In this document: piece after piece, positions 18,251 to 26,542 of the stretch
Layout of the letters: every line of letters starts with the position of its first letter
How positions within the stretch are numbered: the first letter of the stretch is position 1
NCBI GenBank assembly: GCA_937934185.1
Contig: CALHAB010000064.1
Coordinates: 1-54,231 of the forward strand
DNA length: 54,231 bases
From: an uncultured Ignavibacterium sp.
GTDB lineage: Bacteria; Bacteroidota; Ignavibacteria; Ignavibacteriales; Ignavibacteriaceae
Direction of reading: 5' to 3'
Position numbers and translations under genes: made by a program
Notes under the pieces: model-generated
What the model was told of the DNA's origin: nothing
Database searches by the model: none
What the model saw: only the letters and a program-made list of their open reading frames with translations

Positions 18251-19189
18251 ATGAAAAAATTTTTTTACTACTCAAATAAGAATCTTAAATTCGTCGAAAT
18301 AAAGAACTTTAAAGCTAAAACTATTACTTTTGTTATAGTTTCATCCATCATTCTAAGTTCTTTACTTTTCGGAACTTATTACCTTTTTTATACAATTTAT
18401 AATTCCAAAGATAAGGCTCATTTGGAACAAGAAAATCTTCTGTTAAAAGAAAAGCTGAAGAACTTAAGTGCCCAATATGCGTCTATTAAGGATGAACTTG
18501 ATAATTTAATAGAATTAAGTTCGAATTTAAGAAAACTGACTAACCTGAAGCCACTGATGAATCAGGAGTTGATTGGCAAGGGTGGAAATTTATTTACAGA
18601 AGAATTTGCATCAATTTTAACCAAGGATGAAAATGTCTCTAATTCTCTTGAACTGATTGAAACTTTAATCAATAAATTTGAGATAGAAAAAAGGGAATAT
18701 GAGAGAATAACTGAAAAGCTAAATGAAAATTCTGTTTTCTATGACGCTTTACCAGCAATTATTCCAACAACAGGCGGTTATTCGATTGAAGGATTTGGAA
18801 TGAGAATGCATCCAATACTCAAGGTTATGAAAATGCACGAAGGTTTGGACATTCTTACTGATGTTGGTTCACCAGTTTTTGCCCCTGGCAATGGTAAGGT
18901 TACCTATGTGGGATTAAGAGGCGGCTATGGTTTAGTAGTAGAAGTTGATCACGGCTTCGGTTATAGAACAGTATTTGCTCACTTATCTAAAGCGCTGGTA
19001 AAAGAAGGTCAGAGTGTTAAAAGGGGAGACAAAATTGCTTTAACGGGTAATAGTGGACTTTCAACTGGTCCTCATTTACATTATGAAGTACATTTGAATG
19101 GAATTCCTCAGGATCCAATTAATTATTTCTTTGAGGATTTTAATTACTTCGAGTCAAAAAAAATAACTAAAAGAGTGGGAGAAAAATAA
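18251..19189 (+). CDS. M23 family metallopeptidase with membrane anchor
   Basis: The protein (312 residues from the ATG at 18251) has a basic N-terminus, one transmembrane helix (about 26-50, FVIVSSIILSSLLFGTYYLF), a coiled-coil (about 55-110), and a C-terminal M23/LytM domain with MRMHPILKVMKMHEGLDIL and GPHLHYEVHLNG, which supply the zinc ligands (His, Asp, His). So it could be an active peptidoglycan endopeptidase. An in-frame ATG at 18209 would add 14 residues; neither start has a good Shine-Dalgarno and I prefer the one nearer the family's KKFFYYSNKNLKF start. Confidence 0.9.
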   Translation: MKKFFYYSNKNLKFVEIKNFKAKTITFVIVSSIILSSLLFGTYYLFYTIYNSKDKAHLEQENLLLKEKLKNLSAQYASIKDELDNLIELSSNLRKLTNLKPLMNQELIGKGGNLFTEEFASILTKDENVSNSLELIETLINKFEIEKREYERITEKLNENSVFYDALPAIIPTTGGYSIEGFGMRMHPILKVMKMHEGLDILTDVGSPVFAPGNGKVTYVGLRGGYGLVVEVDHGFGYRTVFAHLSKALVKEGQSVKRGDKIALTGNSGLSTGPHLHYEVHLNGIPQDPINYFFEDFNYFESKKITKRVGEK

Positions 19190-19191
19190 AT

Positions 19192-19413
19192 ATGATCTGG
19201 ACGGTTGAATTGGCATCATATCTTGATGATGCACCTTGGCCGGCAACAAAAGAAGAGCTGATTGAATATGCTGAAAGAATTGGTGCACCTTATGAGCTAA
19301 TCGAGAATCTTAAAGAGCTCGAAGATTCTGATGAACCTTACGAGTCAATTGAAGATATCTGGCCGGATTATCCATCCGACGAAGACTTCTTTTATAACGA
19401 AGATGAAAACTGA
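19192..19413 (+). CDS. DUF2795 family small acidic protein
   Basis: The 73-residue protein matches DUF2795: LASYLDDAPWPATKEELIEY, AERIGAPYELIENLKEL and a very acidic tail (DYPSDEDFFYNEDEN). Such proteins are common in Bacteroidota/Chlorobi and have no assigned biochemical role. It lies 2 bases after the M23 gene and is the last gene before a strong terminator, so it closes the operon. Confidence 0.85.
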   Translation: MIWTVELASYLDDAPWPATKEELIEYAERIGAPYELIENLKELEDSDEPYESIEDIWPDYPSDEDFFYNEDEN

Positions 19414-19416
19414 TTT

Positions 19417-19443
19417 TAAGGGCGCTGCCAGGCGCCTTTTTTT
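19417..19443 (+). terminator. Rho-independent terminator after the DUF2795 gene
   Basis: AAGGGCGC-tgccag-GCGCCTT forms a GC-rich hairpin (GGCGC/GCGCC plus flanking A-T pairs with one bulged G), followed at once by a 7-T run (19437-19443). The T-run ends directly at the ATG of holB (19444). This leaves no room for a Shine-Dalgarno upstream of holB apart from the hairpin itself. Confidence 0.8.
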
Positions 19444-20565
19444 ATGATTAATCCTCTAAGCCAAATAATTGGTCAGGAAAAAGTAAAACTAACTCTGGAA
19501 AAAATTATTTCTTCCGGAAAAATTTCTCATGCCTTTTTATTTCGTGGGCTTGAAGGAGTTGGGAAAGAGGATGTTGCTTTAAGATTCGCCCAGGCATTAG
19601 TTTTTCATTCTAATCTTCCTGAGGAAAAAAAACTGAATCATATTTCTCATATAGAAAAACTCTCAGAACCGTTTATAAAATACATCTTCCCGTTACCACG
19701 TGGAAAGAATGAAGTTGATGATGATAATCCTTATGAAAAACTGAAGCAAGACGAAATAGAATTTATTCAGGAAGAACTTGCAAAGAAGGCAGCAAATCAT
19801 TTTTATAAAATTCAAATTCCTAAAGCAAATAATATTAAAATTAATAGCATAAGAGATATAAATCGTTTTCTGTCTTTATCTTATGAAGAGTCAATAAAAC
19901 GAGTTGTTATTATTTCAGATGCCCATCTGATGAACGAACCTGCTCAGAATGCTTTGCTTAAAAATCTTGAAGAACCACCTGCGAATATAATTTTCATTTT
20001 AGTTACTTCTTATCCTGAAAGACTAAGAGAAACTATTATTTCAAGATGCTGGAATATAAGTTTTCAACCATTAAGTGATGAAGAAGTTGAAAAGGTATTA
20101 TTCAACAAATTCAATGTTGAAGATTCATTAGCAAAAAAAATTTCTAAACTTTCAAATGGCTCGGTTATTCATGGGTTAAAAATATTAAACTACGGCTTAG
20201 ATGAGTTAAAGGAAACAGCAATAAAAATTTTACGCTATTCTTTTGGCAAAAAATTTTACTCAGCATATAAAGAGCTTGAAAATTTAAGTAAAGAATCAGA
20301 TACAGAATATTTTGAGATTATTATAAGTCTTCTCATTCAATGGCTTAATGATTTTAATAAGTTTCGAACCCACTCCGGTGAAATTATTTTCAGTGAACAT
20401 ATAGAAACATTTGAAAAATTCTACGCTAAGTATCCCGAAATTGATCTGTTACCTTTGGCAAATAAATTAGATGAAATATCATCAAGACTAAAAAATAATA
20501 TTAATCTGAATCTTGCAATCAGTAATGTTATTTCCGAAATCTCATCAGTTATACCAGCTAAATAA
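19444..20565 (+). CDS. holB: DNA polymerase III delta' subunit
   Basis: Delta' is part of the clamp loader. The 373-residue protein begins MINPLSQIIGQEKVKLTLEK, with the P-loop-like GLEGVGKEDVALRFAQAL near 35-52, then IISDAHLMNEPAQNALLKNLEEPP and the sensor region TIISRCWNISF. The zinc-binding cysteines found in many delta' proteins are absent after the P-loop (HSNLPEEKKL replaces them); that loss fits a divergent delta'. ATG 19444 is immediately after a terminator T-tract. Assignment of the family is firm, of the exact start slightly less so. Confidence 0.9.
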   Translation: MINPLSQIIGQEKVKLTLEKIISSGKISHAFLFRGLEGVGKEDVALRFAQALVFHSNLPEEKKLNHISHIEKLSEPFIKYIFPLPRGKNEVDDDNPYEKLKQDEIEFIQEELAKKAANHFYKIQIPKANNIKINSIRDINRFLSLSYEESIKRVVIISDAHLMNEPAQNALLKNLEEPPANIIFILVTSYPERLRETIISRCWNISFQPLSDEEVEKVLFNKFNVEDSLAKKISKLSNGSVIHGLKILNYGLDELKETAIKILRYSFGKKFYSAYKELENLSKESDTEYFEIIISLLIQWLNDFNKFRTHSGEIIFSEHIETFEKFYAKYPEIDLLPLANKLDEISSRLKNNINLNLAISNVISEISSVIPAK

Positions 20566-20592
20566 TTATCTGTCTTTTACCTTATTTATTTT

Positions 20593-20600
20593 TAATTTTG
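20593..20600 (+). promoter_or_regulatory. Candidate -7 promoter element of the thiolase gene
   Basis: TAATTTTG fits the Bacteroidota TAnnTTTG element and would start transcription near 20607, 26 bases before the ATG, with AAAGGG as ribosome site. A clear TTTG -33 element about 20 bases upstream is not visible, so the call is weak. Confidence 0.3.
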
Positions 20601-20632
20601 AAATAAGAATTTTTAATTGAAAGGGAATTATT

Positions 20633-21811
20633 ATGAAAAAGGTAGTAATTGTTTCAGCAAAAAGAACTCCAATCGGTTCATTCAATGGGTCTTTGTCTTC
20701 TTTTACTGCAGGTCAACTAGGTTCGATTGCTATAAAAGCTGTATTGGATGATTCTAAAATTGATATAAATCTTATTGATGAAGTAATTATGGGAAATGTA
20801 ATTACTGGTGGGCAAGGACAAGCGCCTGCAAGACAAGCGGCATTATTTGCTGGCTTACCAAATAAAGTTGAATGTATGACTATCAACAAAATGTGTGGAA
20901 GCGGACTTAAAGCTGTAATGCTTGCTCAGCAAGCCATATTAGCTGGTGATGCTGATATCATTATTGCAGGAGGGCAGGAAAGTATGACTAACGCACCATA
21001 TGTCCTTCCAAAAGCAAGAAATGGTTATCGACTTGGACACGGTGAAATTCAGGATTTAATTGTGCTTGATGGCCTATGGGATGTTTATAATCAGATTCAT
21101 ATGGGAAGTTGTGCTGAAGTTTGTGCAAAGGAATTTAAGCTTACCAGAGAAGAATTGGATGAATTTGCAATCAATTCTTACAAAAGAGCTATCAGTGCAA
21201 CTCAAACAGGAAGATTTAAAGATGAAATAGTACCCGTTAAAGTCATAGGTAAAAAAGGTGAAACTATAGTTGATAAAGATGAAGAACCTGAAAGAGTTAT
21301 ATTTGAAAAAATCCCTTCTTTAAAACCTGCCTTTGAAAAAGACGGAGTTGTAACAGCTGCAAACGCTTCTAAAATAAATGATGGAGCTGCTGCTTTGTTA
21401 GTAATGAGCGAAGAAAAAGCAAAAGAACTAGGTTTTAAACCTTTAGTAGAAATTGTTGCTCAGGCCTCAGCAGCCAAAGCACCTATTGACTTTACTACCG
21501 CACCTGCTGATGCAATTAAAAAAGTACTCAATAAGGTGAAAATGAGTGTTGACGATATCGACTTGTATGAGATAAATGAAGCTTTTGCTGTAGTCTCACT
21601 TGCAGTGAATAGATTATTGAATCTTACTGTTGATAAAGTCAATGTAAATGGCGGAGCGGTTGCTCTTGGACATCCAATCGGTGCAAGCGGAGCGCGACTC
21701 CTTACTACTTTGATATACGAAATGAAAAAACGTGATGCAGAATATGGACTAACCTCTTTATGTATCGGAGGTGGAGAAGCATCTGCTTTAATTGTAAAAA
21801 ACTATAAATAA
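20633..21811 (+). CDS. Acetyl-CoA C-acetyltransferase (thiolase)
   Basis: Thiolase condenses two acetyl-CoA to acetoacetyl-CoA or the reverse. The 392-residue protein has Cys88 ([12 protein letters not shown]), His347 ([11 protein letters not shown]) and Cys377 (LCIGGGEA), the full catalytic set, and the size of type II biosynthetic thiolases. With the following 3-hydroxybutyryl-CoA dehydrogenase it forms the first two steps of butyryl-CoA formation or, run in reverse, part of short-chain beta-oxidation. Crotonase and acyl-CoA dehydrogenase genes are not in the window. Confidence 0.94.
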   Translation: MKKVVIVSAKRTPIGSFNGSLSSFTAGQLGSIAIKAVLDDSKIDINLIDEVIMGNVITGGQGQAPARQAALFAGLPNKVECMTINKMCGSGLKAVMLAQQAILAGDADIIIAGGQESMTNAPYVLPKARNGYRLGHGEIQDLIVLDGLWDVYNQIHMGSCAEVCAKEFKLTREELDEFAINSYKRAISATQTGRFKDEIVPVKVIGKKGETIVDKDEEPERVIFEKIPSLKPAFEKDGVVTAANASKINDGAAALLVMSEEKAKELGFKPLVEIVAQASAAKAPIDFTTAPADAIKKVLNKVKMSVDDIDLYEINEAFAVVSLAVNRLLNLTVDKVNVNGGAVALGHPIGASGARLLTTLIYEMKKRDAEYGLTSLCIGGGEASALIVKNYK

Positions 21812-21824
21812 TAGAGAGGGGAAT

Positions 21825-22673
21825 ATGGAAATTAAAAAAGTAGCGGTTATCGGCGGCGGAACTATGGGTAATGGTATTGCTCATATTTTTGCGTTAAAAA
21901 ATTTCGAAGTATATCTGACAGAAATGGATGAACAGAGATATAATAAAGCAATCTCAACCATTTCGGCAAATCTAGACCGTCAGGTAAATAAACAAATCAT
22001 TACTTTGGAACAAAAAGAGTCTACACTCAAAAATATTAAAAAGTCCATTGGAATTAATTCTGTTCCCGATGACTCTGATCTTATAATCGAAGCCATTTAC
22101 GAAGATAAAGAAGCCAAGTTGAAAATTTTCAAAGAATTAGAAAATAAGATTAAAAAAGATTCGATATTTGCTTCGAACACTTCCTCAATTTCAATAACAG
22201 AACTTTCTTCAGTTTGCAGAGCTGATAAATTTATCGGGATGCATTTTATGAATCCTGTTCCGGTTATGAAACTTGTTGAAATTATTCGCGGTTACTCGAC
22301 TTCTGATGAAACATTCCGAACTATTTATGATTTAGCTGTTAAACTTGACAAAACACCTGTAGAGGTTTTCGACTATCCGGGATTTATTTCAAACCGTATT
22401 TTAATGCCAATGATAAATGAGGCGATTTTTGCTTTTATGGAAGGTGTTGCCTCTAAAGAATCCATTGACACTGTTATGAAGTTAGGAATGAATCATCCGA
22501 TGGGTCCTTTAACATTGGCAGACTTTATTGGTTTGGATGTCTGTCTGGCTATTATGGAAGTTTTATACAATGGTTACAACGATCCAAAGTACAGACCTTG
22601 CCCGTTATTAAAAAAAATGGTTGCAGCTGGTAAACTTGGCAGAAAAACCGGTGAAGGATTTTATAAATATTAA
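21825..22673 (+). CDS. hbd: 3-hydroxybutyryl-CoA dehydrogenase
   Basis: NAD(P)-dependent reduction of acetoacetyl-CoA to 3-hydroxybutyryl-CoA. The 282-residue protein has the Rossmann motif [14 protein letters not shown] (about 10-23), the [13 protein letters not shown] block, [17 protein letters not shown] with the catalytic His, and the C-terminal domain ([27 protein letters not shown]). Length is exactly that of stand-alone Hbd proteins. Only 13 bases separate it from the thiolase gene, with AGAGAGGGG as the ribosome site, so both are cotranscribed. Confidence 0.95.
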   Translation: MEIKKVAVIGGGTMGNGIAHIFALKNFEVYLTEMDEQRYNKAISTISANLDRQVNKQIITLEQKESTLKNIKKSIGINSVPDDSDLIIEAIYEDKEAKLKIFKELENKIKKDSIFASNTSSISITELSSVCRADKFIGMHFMNPVPVMKLVEIIRGYSTSDETFRTIYDLAVKLDKTPVEVFDYPGFISNRILMPMINEAIFAFMEGVASKESIDTVMKLGMNHPMGPLTLADFIGLDVCLAIMEVLYNGYNDPKYRPCPLLKKMVAAGKLGRKTGEGFYKY

Positions 22674-22686
22674 GCAAATATGAGTT

Positions 22687-24780
22687 TTGAAAGAAAAATT
22701 AGTAAAGATATTTGACAGGCTTCAAACCAGTCTTTCTGCTTATCCCAAAATATTTCGCAGAACTGAACTTACTGATTATGCGGCGTTCAGTTTCTTTTCT
22801 GTGCTTATTGGAATAGCAGCTGGATTTTCAGCAGTAATATTTCATAATGCTATTGAATTTTTCAATAATGTTTTTTTCGAGCAGACGAAGGATGGATTAT
22901 ATTTCTTAGGAAGTGCTGCAGTCATTCTTCTGCCTGCAATCGGAATGTTGATACAAGCGCTGATGATTAAATTTGCACCTGATGAGTCAAAGCGAAAGGG
23001 TGTTTATGAAGTTGTGAAAGCAGTTGCAACAAAAGGGGGAAATATTAGGTTCAGAACTACTTTATTTCATTTCTTTGCTCCAGTAATAAGTATCGGTTCC
23101 GGTGTTACTTTAGGTCCTGAGGGTCCCGCTGCACAACTTGGAGGAGGGGTTGCAAGTAAAATAAGTAGTCTTATATCGCTAAATGATGAAAGGAAACGGA
23201 TTTTTACCGCTGCCGGAGCAGGTGCAGCTATCGCAGCAATTTTTAACACTCCGTTGGCTGGCGTTTTTTTTACACTCGAAATCATACTTTTAAATGATTT
23301 TCATACCCCTACTTTTTCAGCTTTGATTATTGCCTCAGTCTCTGCCAGTACCATCTCAAGAATATTTCTCGGCAACGAATCAATTTTCATTTTTCAGATT
23401 TTAGAGCCGATCAAATATTCACATTTACATTTTTATGCCTTGATTGGAATAATAGCTGGAATAGTTTCAATTCTCTTTATACGATTAGACGATTTCTTCA
23501 GGAAGTTCTTTAAGAAGATTTATGACCGGAATTATTCCCAAATATTTGTGATGGTTTTTGTTGGTTTAATAATTGGAATCTCAGGATATTTTTATAAGGA
23601 AATTTTTGGTATCGGTTATAAAGCAATAAATGAAATACTTTCTAATCAACTGACAATTCAGGTCGTTCTGATAATTTTTATATTAAAATTCATTTTGGTC
23701 CCAATTGCAACAAATGCCGGTGCTTTTGGAGGGTTATTCGCACCATCATTGTTTCTGGGAGCAAGCTTCGGTTATATAATACATTTTGCTCTTTTGAATT
23801 ACCTTAGTATTAATCTCGATCTTTCCTCAGTTATTCTGATAAGTATGGGTGCAATGTTAGGTGGTATTCATACCATACCAATTACTGCTATAATGATGAT
23901 TTTTGAAATGACCCAGGATTACTCATTCATTCTGCCGTTAATGCTTGCAATCATTTCAAGTACACTTTTGGTTCAGATTTCTTTGAAAGGAACTGTTCAC
24001 AAAAAAAAGCTCGAAAGAGACGGATTTTCTTTTCAACAGAATGATGATTATTCAGTATTGAATGAAATTAAAATTGAAGAAATTCCTTTAAAAGAAATTC
24101 ACTCGATAAATGAAAATACAAATATCTCCGCAATTGTATCAAAGTTTTTAGAAACTCCTGAGAATATTCTTTATGTAATGAATGGCAACAATGAATTAGT
24201 TGGGTTTATACAAGAAAAAGAAATAAGACCAATTCTTAATGATTATGAAATCATAAAAGATGTTCTTGTGGCCAAAGATATATCTAATCCTCGTGTCGTA
24301 ACCATTGATTCAAAAAGTAGTCTTGATGATGCTTTAAGAGTAATGATGAAATACAACCTGACTGAGATTCCTGTAGTTGATAAATCATCTGACACAAAAA
24401 AAGTTTCAGGAATTATAACTTTACAAGAGATTCAGTCCATATTGTCAAAAGAAAGTTTCAAAAACCAGTTTACTTCCAGTCTTGCTGCGGAATTAAAAAC
24501 ATTGAAGCCAAGACAAACTATAAAAGTATCTGATGATTATTCAATCAAAGAAATTAGAGTCCCGGATTCTCTTATTGGGAAAACACTAGCCGAGACTCGT
24601 ATCAGAAATAAATTCAATATCGAAATACTTATGATTAAAAAGAATAAAACATCAATCGATGGTGTAAGTGAAGATACAATAATAACTGCTGAACCAAATT
24701 ACCGATTTGAAGCGGAAGATGAATTAGTAATTTTCGGCAAGGATGAAAAACTTAAACAATTTGAAATTGAACTTGACTAG
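22687..24780 (+). CDS. ClC chloride channel/antiporter with CBS pair and RCK_C-like C-terminus
   Basis: The 697-residue protein has the ClC membrane domain (about 30-440) with GSGVTLGPEGPAAQLGGG (gating Glu retained), FNTPLAGVFFTLEI and GAFGGLFAPSLFLGASFG, then a CBS pair (about 470-590; LVGFIQEKEIRPI, NLTEIPVVDK) and a last segment (about 615-697) reading RVPDSLIGKTLAETRIRNKF and EDELVIFGKDEKL, which has the look of a TrkA/RCK C-terminal domain. RCK_C domains can bind c-di-AMP. The start is a TTG at 22687; the frame is closed by a stop at 22681 and no closer ATG exists. Confidence 0.9.
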   Translation: MKEKLVKIFDRLQTSLSAYPKIFRRTELTDYAAFSFFSVLIGIAAGFSAVIFHNAIEFFNNVFFEQTKDGLYFLGSAAVILLPAIGMLIQALMIKFAPDESKRKGVYEVVKAVATKGGNIRFRTTLFHFFAPVISIGSGVTLGPEGPAAQLGGGVASKISSLISLNDERKRIFTAAGAGAAIAAIFNTPLAGVFFTLEIILLNDFHTPTFSALIIASVSASTISRIFLGNESIFIFQILEPIKYSHLHFYALIGIIAGIVSILFIRLDDFFRKFFKKIYDRNYSQIFVMVFVGLIIGISGYFYKEIFGIGYKAINEILSNQLTIQVVLIIFILKFILVPIATNAGAFGGLFAPSLFLGASFGYIIHFALLNYLSINLDLSSVILISMGAMLGGIHTIPITAIMMIFEMTQDYSFILPLMLAIISSTLLVQISLKGTVHKKKLERDGFSFQQNDDYSVLNEIKIEEIPLKEIHSINENTNISAIVSKFLETPENILYVMNGNNELVGFIQEKEIRPILNDYEIIKDVLVAKDISNPRVVTIDSKSSLDDALRVMMKYNLTEIPVVDKSSDTKKVSGIITLQEIQSILSKESFKNQFTSSLAAELKTLKPRQTIKVSDDYSIKEIRVPDSLIGKTLAETRIRNKFNIEILMIKKNKTSIDGVSEDTIITAEPNYRFEAEDELVIFGKDEKLKQFEIELD

Positions 24781-24828
24781 TTAAACATTTGTCCGATAAT
24801 ATATATTATGTAAACTATTATAATTATC

Positions 24829-25035
24829 CTAAAACTTACCGAACTTAAGCAAAATAAGTATCAAGAGAATTATAAGAATCAGCCAGACCAGAGGACTCTT
24901 CGTTTTGCGTCTGCTGACTAATCTCGCATTCCTGAAACCTAATTTTCTTTTGCGTCGTTCTTCTTCATCAAACTCAGGTTTATAGAAACGCGGAGTATAA
25001 TCAAATCTGCGATATTGAGGTCTTTTCATAAACAT
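24829..25035 (-). CDS. Small basic tail-anchored membrane protein
   Basis: The 68-residue protein has a basic, aromatic N-terminal half (RFDYTPRFYKPEFDEEERRK, then RLVSRRKTKS) and a C-terminal hydrophobic helix (about 48-64, PLVWLILIILLILILL). A similar 'Y-TPRFY-P/K-E' small protein occurs widely in Bacteroidota and is sometimes mislabelled as riboflavin synthase beta subunit; I judge it a relative by pattern only. It starts at ATG 25035, or at 25029 with two fewer residues, just after the ftsY stop. No function can be assigned. Confidence 0.65.
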   Translation of the reverse strand: MFMKRPQYRRFDYTPRFYKPEFDEEERRKRKLGFRNARLVSRRKTKSPLVWLILIILLILILLKFGKF

Positions 25036-25037
25036 TT

Positions 25038-25976
25038 TTATCCTTGCTGCTTTAGTTCAAACAGAGCAGAGATGAACGAATCTTTTTCAAACTCCTGAAG
25101 GTCTTCAATTCCCTCACCTACTCCGATATAACGAATTGGAATTTTTAATTTGTTACTAATCTGAAAAACAACTCCACCTTTGGCGGTGCCATCAAGCTTC
25201 GTTAATATCAATCCGGTTAAATCTGTTACTTTTGAAAATTCCATTGCCTGTACCAGTGCATTCTGACCAGTTGTACCATCAAGAACCAGTAAAGTTTCGT
25301 TTGGAGCAGACTCTGAAAATTTCTTTATTACTTTTTTAATTTTAGACAGTTCATTCATTAAATTTGTTTTGTTGTGAAGTCGTCCTGCTGTATCAATCAA
25401 AACAACATCATAATTTTCTTCAATAGCTTTTTTAATTGTTTCAAAAGCAACTGACGAAGGATCAGTGCCTTTTTCACTACTTATAATTTCAACACCGGCG
25501 CGCTTTGCCCAGATTTCAAGTTGCTCATTTGCTGCTGCTCTGAAAGTATCCGCGGCTCCGACAATAACCTTATAACCAAGATTTTTATAATTATAAGCCA
25601 ATTTACCAATCGATGTGGTTTTACCAACTCCGTTTACTCCAACGACAAGAATTATGTATGGTTTATTTGATAATTCATTTCTATTATTACTTTCAGGCAG
25701 AATTTTGGCAAGTTCAGCTTTAATCAAATTAAGCACATTATCAACAGAGCGATCTTTTTCATTTTTGAGTGCTTTTCTGACATTATCAACTATCATCTCA
25801 GCTGTTTCAACTCCAATATCTGAAGTAATTAAAATTTCTTCAATCTGCTCAAGGGTATTTTCATCAATCTGAGCTTTTCCGGTTAGTGTTTCTGAGATTG
25901 ATTGTACAATTTTATTCCTGGTTTTTGACAAACCATTTTTAATTTTATCAAGACTGAAATTCTTAAAAAAACTCAT
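25038..25976 (-). CDS. ftsY: Signal recognition particle receptor FtsY
   Basis: FtsY is the SRP receptor GTPase that docks ribosomes at the inner membrane. The 312-residue protein lacks the long acidic A domain of E. coli and is an N-G domain form: P-loop GVNGVGKTTSIGKLA (about 115-129), DTFRAAANEQL, DTAGRLHNKTNLM, TKLDGTAKGG and the closing GVGEGIEDLQEF. Size is normal for Bacteroidota. Overlaps pgsA by 4 bases (ATGA). Confidence 0.96.
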   Translation of the reverse strand: MSFFKNFSLDKIKNGLSKTRNKIVQSISETLTGKAQIDENTLEQIEEILITSDIGVETAEMIVDNVRKALKNEKDRSVDNVLNLIKAELAKILPESNNRNELSNKPYIILVVGVNGVGKTTSIGKLAYNYKNLGYKVIVGAADTFRAAANEQLEIWAKRAGVEIISSEKGTDPSSVAFETIKKAIEENYDVVLIDTAGRLHNKTNLMNELSKIKKVIKKFSESAPNETLLVLDGTTGQNALVQAMEFSKVTDLTGLILTKLDGTAKGGVVFQISNKLKIPIRYIGVGEGIEDLQEFEKDSFISALFELKQQG

Positions 25977-26542
25977 ACCGTTTTTGTCCTTTGAAGATAT
26001 TCATTAGCCCTTATTACATAAGCAATGAATGATAAAACTATCATAATCATACTGAAATAGAAAAATATGAAGAAAAGTAAACTACTTTTATCAATCTGTA
26101 ACAAAGTAAGTAGCACAACTATACCAATAATAAGCACAGTTACTTTTCCTAAAATGTTTGAAGGTAATACTTTACCTATTTTATTTGTGACATAAACTCC
26201 ACCAAAGAAAATCAACACATCTCTGATAACAATCATAGCCAAATAATAAAGAGGTAGCTCACCATACATAGCTAATCTGATTACCACCACAGCCATTGCA
26301 ATTTTATCCGCAAGAGGATCAATGATCTTCCCTGCTTCTGTTACCTGATTAAGTTTTCTTGCAAGATATCCATCGAGTATATCAGTTATGGCAGCGAAAA
26401 TACAAAGTGCAAATAACCAGTATTTTACAGAATCAACTGAATTATAATAATCAAAAAGAATCCACAAAGGTATTGCTAAGAGCAGCCTTAGTAATGAGAG
26501 TAAGTTTGAGACAGTTAAAAATTCTTTACTATTAATTTTCAT
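25973..26542 (-). CDS. pgsA: CDP-diacylglycerol-glycerol-3-phosphate 3-phosphatidyltransferase
   Basis: Makes phosphatidylglycerol phosphate at the inner membrane. The 189-residue protein has several helices and the CDP-alcohol phosphotransferase signature D-G-x2-A-R-x8-G-x3-D-x3-D, seen as TDILDGYLARKLNQVTEAGK followed by IIDPLADK. Length is usual. Substrate is inferred from family size and context; other CDP-alcohol transferases remain possible. ATGA overlaps join it to the protease gene upstream and to ftsY downstream. Confidence 0.9.
   Translation of the reverse strand: MKINSKEFLTVSNLLSLLRLLLAIPLWILFDYYNSVDSVKYWLFALCIFAAITDILDGYLARKLNQVTEAGKIIDPLADKIAMAVVVIRLAMYGELPLYYLAMIVIRDVLIFFGGVYVTNKIGKVLPSNILGKVTVLIIGIVVLLTLLQIDKSSLLFFIFFYFSMIMIVLSFIAYVIRANEYLQRTKTV

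Noticed and set aside
24796..24809. 14-bp AT-only palindrome ATAATATATATTAT between converging genes
   Set aside because: Only A and T bases, so expected by chance in AT-rich DNA; too weak for a terminator call and has no T-run.
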